Assembly (NCBI RefSeq): GCF_022605165.1
Contig: NC_063073.1
Location: 1,550,001-1,614,000 of the forward strand
Direction: 5' to 3'
From: Purpureocillium takamizusanense
Taxonomy: Eukaryota > Ascomycota > Sordariomycetes > Hypocreales > Ophiocordycipitaceae
Length of the DNA stretch: 64,000 nt
The notes beneath the pieces are model-generated. The model was not told the DNA's origin and did no database searches. It saw only the letters and a list, made by a program, of their open reading frames with translations. Positions 10,940 to 20,593 of the stretch are shown here, one piece after another; position 1 is the stretch's first letter, and each line of letters begins with the position of its first letter. Position numbers and translations under genes: made by a program.

Positions 10940-12528
10940 ATGAACTCCCTCAACATAATCACCGCACGCGTATCGCCCCCGTCGAGCCCTGTACAGTCTC
11001 GCTCCAACAGCATCACCTCCATCGAACTCGAATCCGACGAAAAGGCGTCAGGGCTGGCCGACGACACGCCAGATGGACGCCACGACCCGGGTTTCTACTC
11101 GGGCCCCGGCGGTGCCTACGGTGAGTCGGCGCGCTACGCCGACGAAAAGAGCGAGCCGCCCGGCGAAGACACCCCGTTGCTCCACGAGAAGGAAGGCAAT
11201 CGTCGCGGCAGCTGGTGGCATGCCCTGCCGCGAACCTTGGCGTCAAGCATCGTCAGCTCCATCCGCTGGATCTTTGTCACGCTGGCGTCGCCCGGTGTCT
11301 ACTTAATAGCGTGCTTCTACGACGAGCAAGGCAACTTTGCGCCCATGACGCAGCTTAAGAGGCTTTTTGGCGTTCGCAAGGGCGGCATGGACTCTTATGA
11401 GGTGACGGAAGCCCACGGCGGCCGTCGCACTTCGGCATCCAACTCGTCTTCCAACGGTCGGACGTACCGCACCCTTGCGCCGCGTCCCACGTCGTCGTCT
11501 GGCTCATCCACATCTGGCGCATCGTCCGAGTCCGAGGTTGACGACTCCAAGGGCGGCGCGAGGAGCAAACACGCTAGGTCCAAGTCGCTCAACCCCGCCG
11601 AAGAGCTTAACACGGCACGGCGATCGATCAGGATCAAGCTGCACAACGACGAGGCCTTGAAGCAGCGCAAGCACCGGCGTACGCAGTCGGCTGTCGCCAG
11701 GACCAAGGCGAGCGAGGAGGACCTCTCGGCGCAGCTCAAGTCGCCGACATCGCCTATCGCCGCGTTGACCAAGTACCCGAAAACACCCGCGCCGCCGCGG
11801 CCGCTGATACCCCGGCGGCAGCCATCGTACCTCAACATCGAGGCGCCCATCAAGCAGCAGAAGACGCTGATTCTGGATCTCGACGAGACGCTGATACACA
11901 GCATGTCCAAGGGCGGCCGGATGAGCACGGGACACATGGTCGAGGTGCGGCTCAACACGGCGTCGCTGGGCATGGGGGCCGCGAGCAGCGGGGCGGCGCA
12001 GCACCCGATCCTGTACTGGGTCAACAAGCGGCCGTATTGCGACGAGTTTCTGCGACGAGTGTGCAAGTGGTTCAACCTGGTCATCTTCACGGCGTCGGTG
12101 CAGGAGTACGCGGACCCGGTGATCGACTGGCTCGAGTCGGAGCGCAAGTTCTTCTCGGCGCGGTATTATCGGCAGCACTGCACGTACCGGCAGGGCGCCT
12201 ACATCAAGGACCTGAGCTCGGTAGAGCCTGACCTCAGCAAGGTGATGATCCTGGACAATAGCCCGCTGAGCTACCTGTTCCACGAAGGTATGTGCACTCG
12301 TCGCGTGTCGCGTTCGCTCGGGAGGTCGGAGGGGCTGTGTAGCCTCGGAACGTTGTCCTTACTGACCGGCGCGCAGATAACGCGATCCCGATCCAGGGCT
12401 GGATCAACGACCCGACGGACAACGACCTGATGCACCTGGTGCCGCTGCTCGAGGGCCTGCAGTACGTGCACGACGTGCGAGCGCTGTTGGCACTGCGGGG
12501 CGGCGAGGAGGGACAGCACACGGCGTAA
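10940..12528 (+). CDS. NEM1: Nuclear envelope phosphatase, Nem1/Dullard type (FCP1-like, NIF domain)
   Basis: Catalytic subunit of the Nem1-Spo7 phosphatase that activates lipin (Pah1) at the nuclear/ER membrane and so controls phospholipid versus triacylglycerol synthesis. Exons are 10940-12287 and 12377-12528. The donor is GTATGT and the acceptor GCGCAG; the junction gives YLFHEDNAIPIQGWI, and the total is 499 residues. A hydrophobic segment near residues 105-125 (IRWIFVTLASPGVYLIACFY) fits the known membrane anchor. A Ser/Arg-rich linker follows, then the HAD phosphatase domain with the catalytic DLDET motif (LILDLDETLIHS), VNKRPYCDEFLRR, FTASVQEYADPVIDWL, and the DNSPLSY loop. An upstream in-frame ATG at 10466 would add 158 Pro/Arg-rich residues; the ATG at 10940 (MNSLNIITARVSPPSSP) gives the usual family length and start. 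Confidence 0.92.
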
Positions 12529-15257
12529 GCGAAAGAGAGAAAAGCGGGCGTGTATTTTGTTTTGCTTGTCAGATCATGGAAAGAGGGCGGCGTTTTATTT
12601 TATCCCGCCGTTGGTGACGGGGAGAGCGGAGGTTTGTGTGGCGGCATGGGGATCCCGCCAGCGTCGCGCGTGCATGTACAGATAGAGAGGGGCGGAGGGA
12701 ACAGAAGAAGGGAGTCATGGCGGGTTCACGGTCGAAGCAACATTCGGTAGCGGCCTGGTTGGGAACGGGCGAGGAGGGCAATTTACAAGGCGCGTCGTCC
12801 CGAGCGAGCGAGCGCCGCTTGGGCCTTGATTTTGTGTACATGAAGCTATTTCCCCTCGCCATCCGGGCCGTAGATGACGACGACGTGGTCGTGCCAGGAT
12901 GTGCAGCCGCGGGAGGAAAGTCAATTCCCTGCCACTGCTGTGAGACAGACCAATAGCCAGGTCGGCGCCCTGTTGTGCTATATTAACGTTACTACATAGT
13001 AGCGAGCGGCCTATCGGATCGGCCTTGTCCACTGCGTCTACAGGCTTCTACGAAGGCAAGGACATCTACTTGGCCTATTATTACTTTCATTACTAGTGAT
13101 AGGGTACTTAAGGCAGGGCCAGGAACGGGGGGGTTGCGAGCTTTGCTTGGACGGGGCGTGAAAGGGCGGCCCGCACACGGTGGCCTTGTTGACGACGATG
13201 ATGCAAGCCAGCAGGGACGAGGAGGGACTGGGGGTCGGAGCTCACGTTCCGGCCACTGGAAACCAAGGCAGACCAGCCCGGGGGTGGTGGGGGGAGGGGG
13301 AGGGGGAGACAGACATGCCCGTGAGCCCCCGTTACCCTGTTATAACCGTGCCGAGGGGCAGGCAATTTGGGCGGGCAGGAGCGAGCGGACAAGGCGCCTT
13401 CTGGGCCACCGCATCGCAAAGCCATACGACTAATCGTTGCATGCAAAAGCTTGGTTTTACTTGACAACCAAGTGTTGTAGCTTGAGCGTTGAGCTGGGTT
13501 TCCAATGAGCATACATTAGGTCGTACGAAGTGGTGCCAGCACCATGTCACATCACATCATGCGATATCGCACGGCGGCCGAGCGAGTTCCCCGGAGCGGT
13601 AGCGAGCTAATAACCTTACGAACTTGTTACTACCAAGCTAGGCTGGGGGCACGTACGATTCGCCCCGCCACCCGTTTGTCGCAGGTACTGCTACTAGTAA
13701 GGTAAGGTAACGTTAGTAGTCGGTCGTTCGGTCGGTCGGTTGTTGCTGGCTGGCCCCCATGGACAAGCTTTGAGCTACGTGCGCAGGGGCGGGGCGGGCG
13801 AGCGAGCAAGTGTGCGCAAAGTATAGTAGTACTTCTACGTTAGTAGGTACGGAGTGTGCACTGAGAGAAAAGAGTGCAGGGTTCTCTTTTTTCTATTCCT
13901 TTTCGTGCGCAACGGGGGACACTAGAAGCATCACCACAGCACCTTGCACCGCATCGTGTTGACGGGCTGGATGGAGGAGGGAGTCAACTGATGAAGTTCT
14001 CTGGCGCCATGATCAACAAGACTGGGGCGGGGCCGACATAACGCGGAGGATGCGTTGACAGTGGAGGGCCTCGCATGTTCCGGCACGCTATTGACATGTA
14101 GGTAGAGCCTACGGGTGCCTTCAGGAGCTATCAACGGTTCCGCTGTGGACGGTACGCAAAGGTATTCGTACAAGCAATCTAACCAGCAATAGAAGCATGA
14201 ATGCCCGTGGGCTTCTGCACCTCATACCGGCGTGTATCGCTGAGCCACCTACCGCCCTCTCCCAATGCCAGACACAATATGCCCTCTCTGCAAACTCGAG
14301 CTCTATGGCAAATATGGCACATCGACGAAACGGGCACATTTGGCCCCCCCACACCCACCCAATGAGACGCAGAATCCGTTTGTTGGGGAAGGCTTGCTGC
14401 ACATGACCGGAAGCTTGGAGAAAGTGAGTGAGTGAGAGAGAAAAAGAGAGAGAGAGAGAGCCACTCCGCCGTGCGCCACCATACCCAATCCAGCGCCGGC
14501 CCCAGCAGCCATCCTTGCTTCCACCCATCCCGGCGGGGGGCGGCATCGAGGCGAACGGACCTACTGCAGTAACCAAATGGTGACATCATCATCAGCCCTG
14601 GGGGCCCGGTGACGACACAACGCCAGTGCCCACGCGCGTGCTCCAGAACGCCGCTGGCTGGGGGGGGGCCGCCCACCTACGCTACCTACCTTGCCTTGGC
14701 TTGCCTGGTGCGGGCGGCAGCGGCAGGAGAGCAGCAGCAGCAGGAGCAGCAGGCAGGTCAAGCAATTAACTACGTAGGTAGCTGCTGCTGTAGCCGGCCC
14801 CAGCAAGCTGGTCGATGGGTCCCCAAGGCGAACCGAAACCGGGGGGCGGGCAGCAGCAGCAGCAGCAGGGTTGGGGCGATGATGGTCTGCGCACCCAGAA
14901 GAGCTTGGTCCCGATCGAGATCCCGATGGCGGCCGCCCGCCCAGCAGCAGCAGCAGCAGCAGCGACAAGCAGGGCACGGCAGGGAGGGAGGACAAGTGGG
15001 AGGTGAGTGGGCGAAGGGAATGCAATACGTCTTTTTTTCGGTTGCGGGGTGGGAAGAGAGTACAAATACGTAGGTGGCCGCGAGGGAGAGAGGGCACGCG
15101 CAAAAAGGTTGTCTGCCCGTCCTTCCCCCCCCCCCTCGGTACCTGCGTTTGCCTCGACCTTGCATCATCACCATCCTCGTCGTCACCATCATCGTCTCGA
15201 CCAGTCCTTCTCATAGCTCATCCATCTACCTCGTCGAACACGACACAACCGCCCAAC
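12529..15257. other. Long spacer with simple repeats
   Basis: No gene was supported over 2.7 kb. A purine-rich GA tract lies at about 14424-14460, and CAG/CTG triplet runs at about 14733-14760, 14852-14870 and 14943-14965. The last 200 bases are C/T-rich and look like the leader of the next gene. Confidence 0.55.
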
Positions 15258-16207
15258 ATGTCTCTGCACTGTAAGCTCGCTACTTCCACCACCTCCTCCA
15301 CTCACTCACTACCTTCCTCACCTCCCGATGCACCGTGTTATGAGTGGCGCAGGTCCCCCGCGGCCGCCGGCAGCATGCGTTGCATCGTCCGCCGGCGCGG
15401 CTTGTGACGATAGAGGCCAACACCAGGCCTTGAGGCAGAGGCGCCGGGGGACGTGAGCGCATCTCAAGTCCTCCGCCGTCCGTCCACCTGTCGCCTGCCC
15501 ATGGCCGCGCCGCTCTGCTCTCTCTTCTCACTCACCTGCTCAACACACACACACACATACGCACACACTCACTTCATATTCCGTACAAAGTAACCTAGCT
15601 AACTCAAAACCCTCCTTCCCCCCACCTCCGCAGACCTCCCCCCTGTCAAGCCCTCGGCCATCGCCCTCGGCACCGCCTTCAACCATGGCATTGAGCTCGC
15701 CGTCCTCTCCCCCATCTTCGGCCAGACCTACCAGCGCGCCAAGTCGGCCAACACCAAGGAGGAGTTCCTGCGCTCCAAGGAGGCCAGCGGCGCCGCCGCC
15801 GCCTGGGGCACCTCGTTTGTTGGCGCCGCCCTCCAGAGCTACGGCGTCGGCGCCCTCATCAACGCCACCGGCACCCTCTCCTACAAGGGCGCCGCCTACC
15901 TCGGCGGCCTCATCTTTGCCGCCACCGCCGCCCCGACCGTACGTGTCCCCTCTCCTCCGTTGTCTTTTAACCTCCCATCTTTCTTTCTTCAGTCGCGAAA
16001 AAAAGAAGAAAAAGTGGCTTGGACGTGCCACACAGCGAGAAAAGGAGAGAAACAACTACTGACATGTAGCAGTTCCTCGCCCAAGTCTTCAGCGAAAAGA
16101 GGCCCCTCGACACCGTCGGCGTCAGCGTCGCCGCCAAGCTCTTCGAGACGGTCGGCTTGTCCATCTTCTTGACCTGGTGGGGGACTCGCACCAACCCCTT
16201 TGAGTAG
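15258..16207 (+). CDS. Small four-helix membrane protein (DUF1761-like)
   Basis: Three exons: a 13-base first exon at 15258-15270 (MSLH plus one base, donor GTAAGC), then 15634-15938 and 16073-16207, giving 150 residues. The second junction may instead use the TAG three bases upstream (16070), adding one Gln; both are in frame. The product starts MSLHYLPPVKPSAIALGTAF and has about four hydrophobic stretches: AIALGTAFNHGIELAVL, AAAAWGTSFVGAALQSYGVGALI, AAYLGGLIFAATAA, and the C-terminal FETVGLSIFLTWWGT. The short N-x-H-G-I-E-L and SYGVGALI signatures resemble, from memory, the fungal/bacterial DUF1761 family, whose function is unknown. The tiny first exon rests on splice consensus and on keeping the frame open. 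Confidence 0.78.
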
Positions 16208-16723
16208 ACGTCCTGTCTTTTGAGGATGCGTCTGCCGCGAACCTTGGAGGTTGCATGCATATGCGCGCGTCGTGAGCGATACTTGCTCCGCCGTCGTGGC
16301 TGCAGCGCCAAGGTTCCGGCTCGCAGTGTAATTTAAATGGGGGGCGCGCTTCTTGTGTGTCTGGATAAGAGTCGTGGGTTGGGGAAATGGGCGGACCGGA
16401 GTCGGATCTTTGCCATCGTTATAAATCAGATAATCATTTCACCACCGCTCAGAGATCAGGGAAATCCGCGTGCCCCATGCAACCAGTAGTCGTCCAACTT
16501 CAATCTTGCAAGAGAGGAAAAAAATGTGTATGCCTTGTTAATGCAGAGTAAACCTGAACGCCGCCCTGTCCGTCCGGCCTTGCAAGCCAAACCTCTGGTA
16601 TTTGTACAGCCAGATTGAAGCCACCACCACACGCACCATGGCACACAGCGTCGCCGCGCCCTCAGGTCATAGAACCAGCCACTCCTGCCGTCTCGTCCCG
16701 CGCTTCGACGCGCTCACCCTCAT
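16208..16723. other. Convergent 3' spacer
   Basis: 3' UTRs of the DUF1761-like gene and of NHP2. Nothing else was recognised. Confidence 0.55.
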
Positions 16724-17585
16724 TCATGCCTTGGACTCGCCCTTGGCCCAAAACGCCTGCTTCGTGTACTCCTTTTGCGCGTACTTGACCAGCGACGCGT
16801 AGGCCTCACCAAAGCCCTCGCCCTCGTCGTCCTTGTCCTTGTCGGCGCCCTTAGCCGCCGCCGCCTTCTTCTTGCCCTCGGCCTTCTCCATGATCATGAC
16901 GACGCTCGTCGGGCGCTTCGTCTTGGCCGACGCGCCCAGCTCCGCGCGCGACGTCACGAAGATGAAGGGCACGTTGTGGTCCTCGCACAGCACGGGGATG
17001 TGCGAGATGACGTCCTGCGGCGAGATGTCGCCGGCGATGACGACCACGCCGGGGAAGCCCGTGTATCCGGGGGCCGAGGGGGACGACTTGCGCAGTGTCT
17101 TGACCACCTCCTTGACGCCGCGCTTGAGAGTGCCGTTCTTGGCCGCTGCGTGATGATCCGTGTTAGCAGGTAATGCGACTGCTGCTGCACATGTGCAGAG
17201 AGGAAGCCCGTAGGGTCCTCCCCGTTCCCTGAGGGACAATGGGGCCAACAAACGCACCTTTTCGGATCGTCTTGTAGACCTTCTTCATGCCCTTCTCGTC
17301 CGCGACGGGCACCGCAAAGGGAACGACGGTCCGCTCCAGCGGCAGTTCCTCCTTGGCCTCCTCCATATCTGAGTCGTCGTCGTCGTCCGCCGCCGCCGCG
17401 GCCTTGCCGGCGCTCTGGGCGGCGGCATCCTTCTGCAGCTTCTCCTCCAGTGCGGCCGCGAGCTTGTCCTTCTTCTCCTTCTTTTCCTTCTTCTCCTTCT
17501 TGGACTTGCTCACGCCCGTCTCATCGCTGGCGCGCTTCTCCTTCTTCTCCTTCTTGTCCTTCTTGTCTGGTCTCTCGGCGGCCAT
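16724..17585 (-). CDS. NHP2: H/ACA snoRNP protein Nhp2 (L7Ae family)
   Basis: RNA-binding subunit of H/ACA ribonucleoproteins, which direct pseudouridylation and rRNA processing in the nucleolus. Exons are 17258-17585 and 16724-17145, giving 249 residues. The donor is GTGCGT and the acceptor CACGCAG; the junction yields KTIRKAAKNGTLKRGVKEVVKTLRK (split over the intron). The L7Ae core is close to yeast Nhp2: VVIAGDISPQDVISHIPVLCEDHNVPFIF and TKRPTSVVMI. The protein is longer than the yeast one (156 residues), with an N-terminal run of KKEKKEK repeats, an acidic DDDDDSD patch and a lysine/alanine C-terminal insert. The ATG at 17585 is the first in frame before the conserved region. Snu13 and the ribosomal L7Ae proteins are relatives, but they lack this motif set. 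Confidence 0.94.
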
Positions 17586-18283
17586 GGCTTCGAATTTGAA
17601 AGGTGCTCTGCCGGCGGGACAGACAAATTGTGTTGGGACAAACAATTGGGCCCTGTAGGAGGTGTGTCGAAATGTGCGGAATGTCCGTCTGCCAGTGCAC
17701 GGTGGCGGCTGGTCCAATGGGTCGGTGGTGGTGGTGGTGGTTGTTGCGAGCGGTTCGGCAGGAAACTGGGTGTCGCTGTCGCTCGCCTGAAATTTTTCTA
17801 CAAAATCCAAACTTTTGCCTACTGTGAGGGGAGCTCTGCCAAATTTTCGGCCGCTCGTAGCGCCGGTTCCGCGGGGAGTGTGTCACGTGACCCAACATAT
17901 ATCGACAACGCCTTCATTGAAGCCAATCATCAGCCATTTATAGACTATAAGACGGGCTGAAAATACTGGTGCCGGTAATCAGTGGGATATGAATGGCATA
18001 AATGGCCATGAAATCTTATGTTGTCGAGAATGATGCTACAGGCGCTGATGGCAGTCCTGGCGACTGGAATGATTACAGCAAGGCGACTGGTTTCCATCAC
18101 TCATGCAATCCCTACTTCGTACGGGCAAATATACCTGACCAACCAAGTGTGGGGCGCATTGAGCTTTAAGCACGTATGAACAGGAGTTTGACAAAGCGAA
18201 TCGCGACTAGAGTAGTCAAACACGTCTATTTCTCTAGGCAGTGATGTACATGGTCCGGGGACCTCCTCCACCCGTCCGATAAC
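17586..18283. other. Spacer NHP2 / QCR8
   Basis: Promoter of NHP2 (minus strand) and 3' UTR of QCR8. It includes the GTCACGTGAC palindrome, a CCAATCA at about 17922, and TACTTCGTA at 18113-18121. Confidence 0.55.
17882..17891. promoter_or_regulatory. Palindromic E-box GTCACGTGAC upstream of NHP2
   Basis: A perfect 10-base palindrome about 300 bases upstream of the NHP2 start codon. GTCACGTGAC is the classical binding sequence of Cbf1-type bHLH factors in yeast. Use in this fungus is inferred, not shown. Confidence 0.4.
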
Positions 18284-19061
18284 TTACTCCTCCTCGTCGG
18301 CAAACTCGGCACGGCCAGCCTTGGACTGAAGGTAGTGGTTGCTGTAGTTTGTGTCAGAACATGAAGACCTGCCAGATTTCGCAGGGGCACCGGCATGGAT
18401 GCTCCCGGAGACGACGTACCGCTCAGTGGCCCAGTTCATGAGGTAGTAGCCGGCAACCAGGGGAGGCAGCCAGTAGAAGATCTGGGACTTGGTGCGGCGG
18501 AAGGTGTTGAAGATGGCGTCGTGGAAGGCGCCGGCGAAGGGGTTTTGGCGGTTGGCAGCGACGCCGTAGGAGACGATGCCCTTCTGCTTGGTGCCGCCTG
18601 CGCGCGCGTTAGCCCTGCCCTGTCTTTGATAATTATCGCAAGTCCCCCTTCGACGGCCGCTGCGCCCCTCACTCCGCGTCGCATGTATATGAGCAAGGCC
18701 AATACGCCCGCCCCAACGCCAAAGAGATTCGCCTTGCTTCGGTCACATGTGCGGACGAGGGTGTTGCGTTGTCGAGAGTGTCCCAATGCCGAACCGCCGC
18801 ATCCGCATCGAGTCACTATCAATCGACGAGATTCACTCACCAAAGGAGCCCCAGCCGCCCAAGTAGCTGAATTCAAGTTAGCCCCACGCCGTCAAACAAT
18901 CGTTGCGGCCGCCGATGCGCCGCGGGAGGGTCGTCGCTCGGCACGGGAAAAGCCGCAGCCGCGCCCGCGCGCGCATCCAGCCGGCCACCAATGGATCACA
19001 CGTACGTTCCAATTCGGTAGTCGGGGGCGCCGCTGGCGCGGAGAGGTTGCGTCGGACGCAT
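18284..19061 (-). CDS. QCR8: Ubiquinol-cytochrome c reductase subunit 8 (complex III)
   Basis: Small subunit of mitochondrial complex III that contacts cytochrome b in the inner membrane. The gene is split into four exons, 19006-19061, 18841-18866 (only 26 bases), 18420-18597 and 18284-18341, giving 105 residues. All donors are consensus (GTACGT, GTGAGT, GTACGT) and all acceptors AG. The protein reads MRPTQPLRASGAPDYRIGTY, then LGGWGSFGGTKQKGIVSYG, NRQNPFAGAFHDAIFNTFRR, a membrane span FYWLPPLVAGYYLMNWATER, and the tail NHYLQSKAGRAEFADEEE. Each block and the length match fungal Qcr8. The ORF that continues past exon 3 ends in intron sequence. It is divergent with PHB1. Confidence 0.95.
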
Positions 19062-19453
19062 CGTGGCAGTCTAGAGCTCGGTGTCGTCGATTCCTCGGGG
19101 GTGCCGTGGCGGGTTGGGAAGCAGAAGGTAAATCAATGGTCGCTCGGGCGGACGAGGAAGTCGAGAAAACCGCTGACCCAGTCCCGCCATCCAGCCGAGC
19201 TTTCCACAACAGGCTTAGCGCCAAAATGCCTACTACACCCGAGAATCAGCCTTGGCCGGATCACTGCTGAACTAGCAGAGAAGCTCGCCCGCTCACTCAC
19301 TCACCCGCCAGCAGCAACGAGTCGACGACCCTTCGAGCAAGCCGTGAGCGTCAGCAACCTCGTGCCTGCTCCTCGCCAACAACACGCAGCTTTTATCCCA
19401 ACAACCGACTTCCTGCCCTCTCACACCGCCGTCGGCCCCGCCTAGCTGCAACC
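19062..19453. promoter_or_regulatory. 392 bp divergent promoter region QCR8 / PHB1
   Basis: The start codons of QCR8 (minus) and PHB1 (plus) face away from each other across 392 bases, so both promoters and both leaders must lie here. The right half is C/T-rich. No TATA box was recognised. Confidence 0.6.
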
Positions 19454-20366
19454 ATGGCGAGCACGGCGCGAGCCCTCAACTGGGTGTACCGGATGGCCGT
19501 ACCCGCCTCGGCCGGCGCGTTCCTCGTCAGCCAGTCCCTCTTCGACGTCAAGGGCGGCACCAGAGCAGTCATTTTCGACCGGATATCCGGTGTCAAGGAG
19601 GACGTCATCAACGAGGGCACGCACTTGCTCGTCCCTTGGCTGCAGCGCAGCATCATCTTCGACGTGCGCACCAAGCCGCGCAACATCGCCACCACGACGG
19701 GCAGCAAGGATTTGCAGATGGTCAGCCTGACGCTGCGAGTGCTGCATCGGCCAAACGTCAAGGCCTTGCCCAGGATCTACCAGGTGAGCTCGCCAGGCAG
19801 CGTGCAATATGTACGAAGTATGTAGAGAAGGCTAACCAACGGCCGCCCAGAACCTCGGTGTCGACTACGATGAGCGAGTCCTGCCCTCCATCGGCAACGA
19901 AGTCCTCAAGGCCATCGTCGCGCAATTTGACGCCGCCGAGCTCATCACCCAGCGAGAGACCGTCTCGCAGCGCATCCGCAGCGAGCTGACCCGCCGCGCC
20001 GCCGAGTTCAACATTGCTCTCGAGGACGTGTCCATCACGCACATGACCTTTGGCCGCGAGTTCACAAAGGCCGTCGAGCAGAAGCAAATCGCCCAGCAGG
20101 ACGCCGAGCGCGCCCGCTTCATCGTCGAGCGCGCAGAGCAAGAGCGCCAGGCCAACGTCATCCGCGCCGAGGGCGAGGCCGAGAGCGCAGAGGCCATCTC
20201 CAAGGCCATCTCCAAGGCCGGCGACGGCTTGATTCAGGTCCGAAAGATCGAGGCCAGCAGGGATATTGCGGCGACGCTGTCGTCCAACCCCAACGTGGCG
20301 TACTTGCCCAGTGGAGGCAAGAACGGTGGCGGGGGTCAGTACCTGTTGTCGGTGGGCAGGGCATGA
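19454..20366 (+). CDS. PHB1: Prohibitin-1
   Basis: Subunit of the ring-shaped prohibitin complex of the mitochondrial inner membrane, which scaffolds m-AAA protease and respiratory-complex assembly. Exons are 19454-19783 and 19851-20366, giving 281 residues. The donor is GTGAGC, a GCTAAC branch site is present, and the acceptor is CCCAG; the junction gives [20 protein letters not shown]. An N-terminal hydrophobic segment ([20 protein letters not shown]) is followed by the SPFH domain ([47 protein letters not shown]) and the C-terminal coiled coil ([24 protein letters not shown], in parts). The sequence fits Phb1 rather than Phb2, whose N-terminal extension is longer. A TACGAAGTA motif lies within the 67-base intron. 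Confidence 0.96.
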
Positions 20367-20593
20367 GTGAGCAGAGGTGGATGGAGGGAAATCCCCGCTT
20401 TGTCGCATCAGGGTGTACATCATCACAGCGACCATGTAACATTAGGCTTGGGAGTAATGGAACAGGACACGCCCAACGCTTCTTAAATCCTGCTTGTCGC
20501 AGACCTCCCTCTTGGTTGGTGTCTGCATAAACTACGCGGATCTGGTCTCTTGGCCACTGTCGTCGTAGCCTAAAGTGTCTGCAGGGGAAGCTG

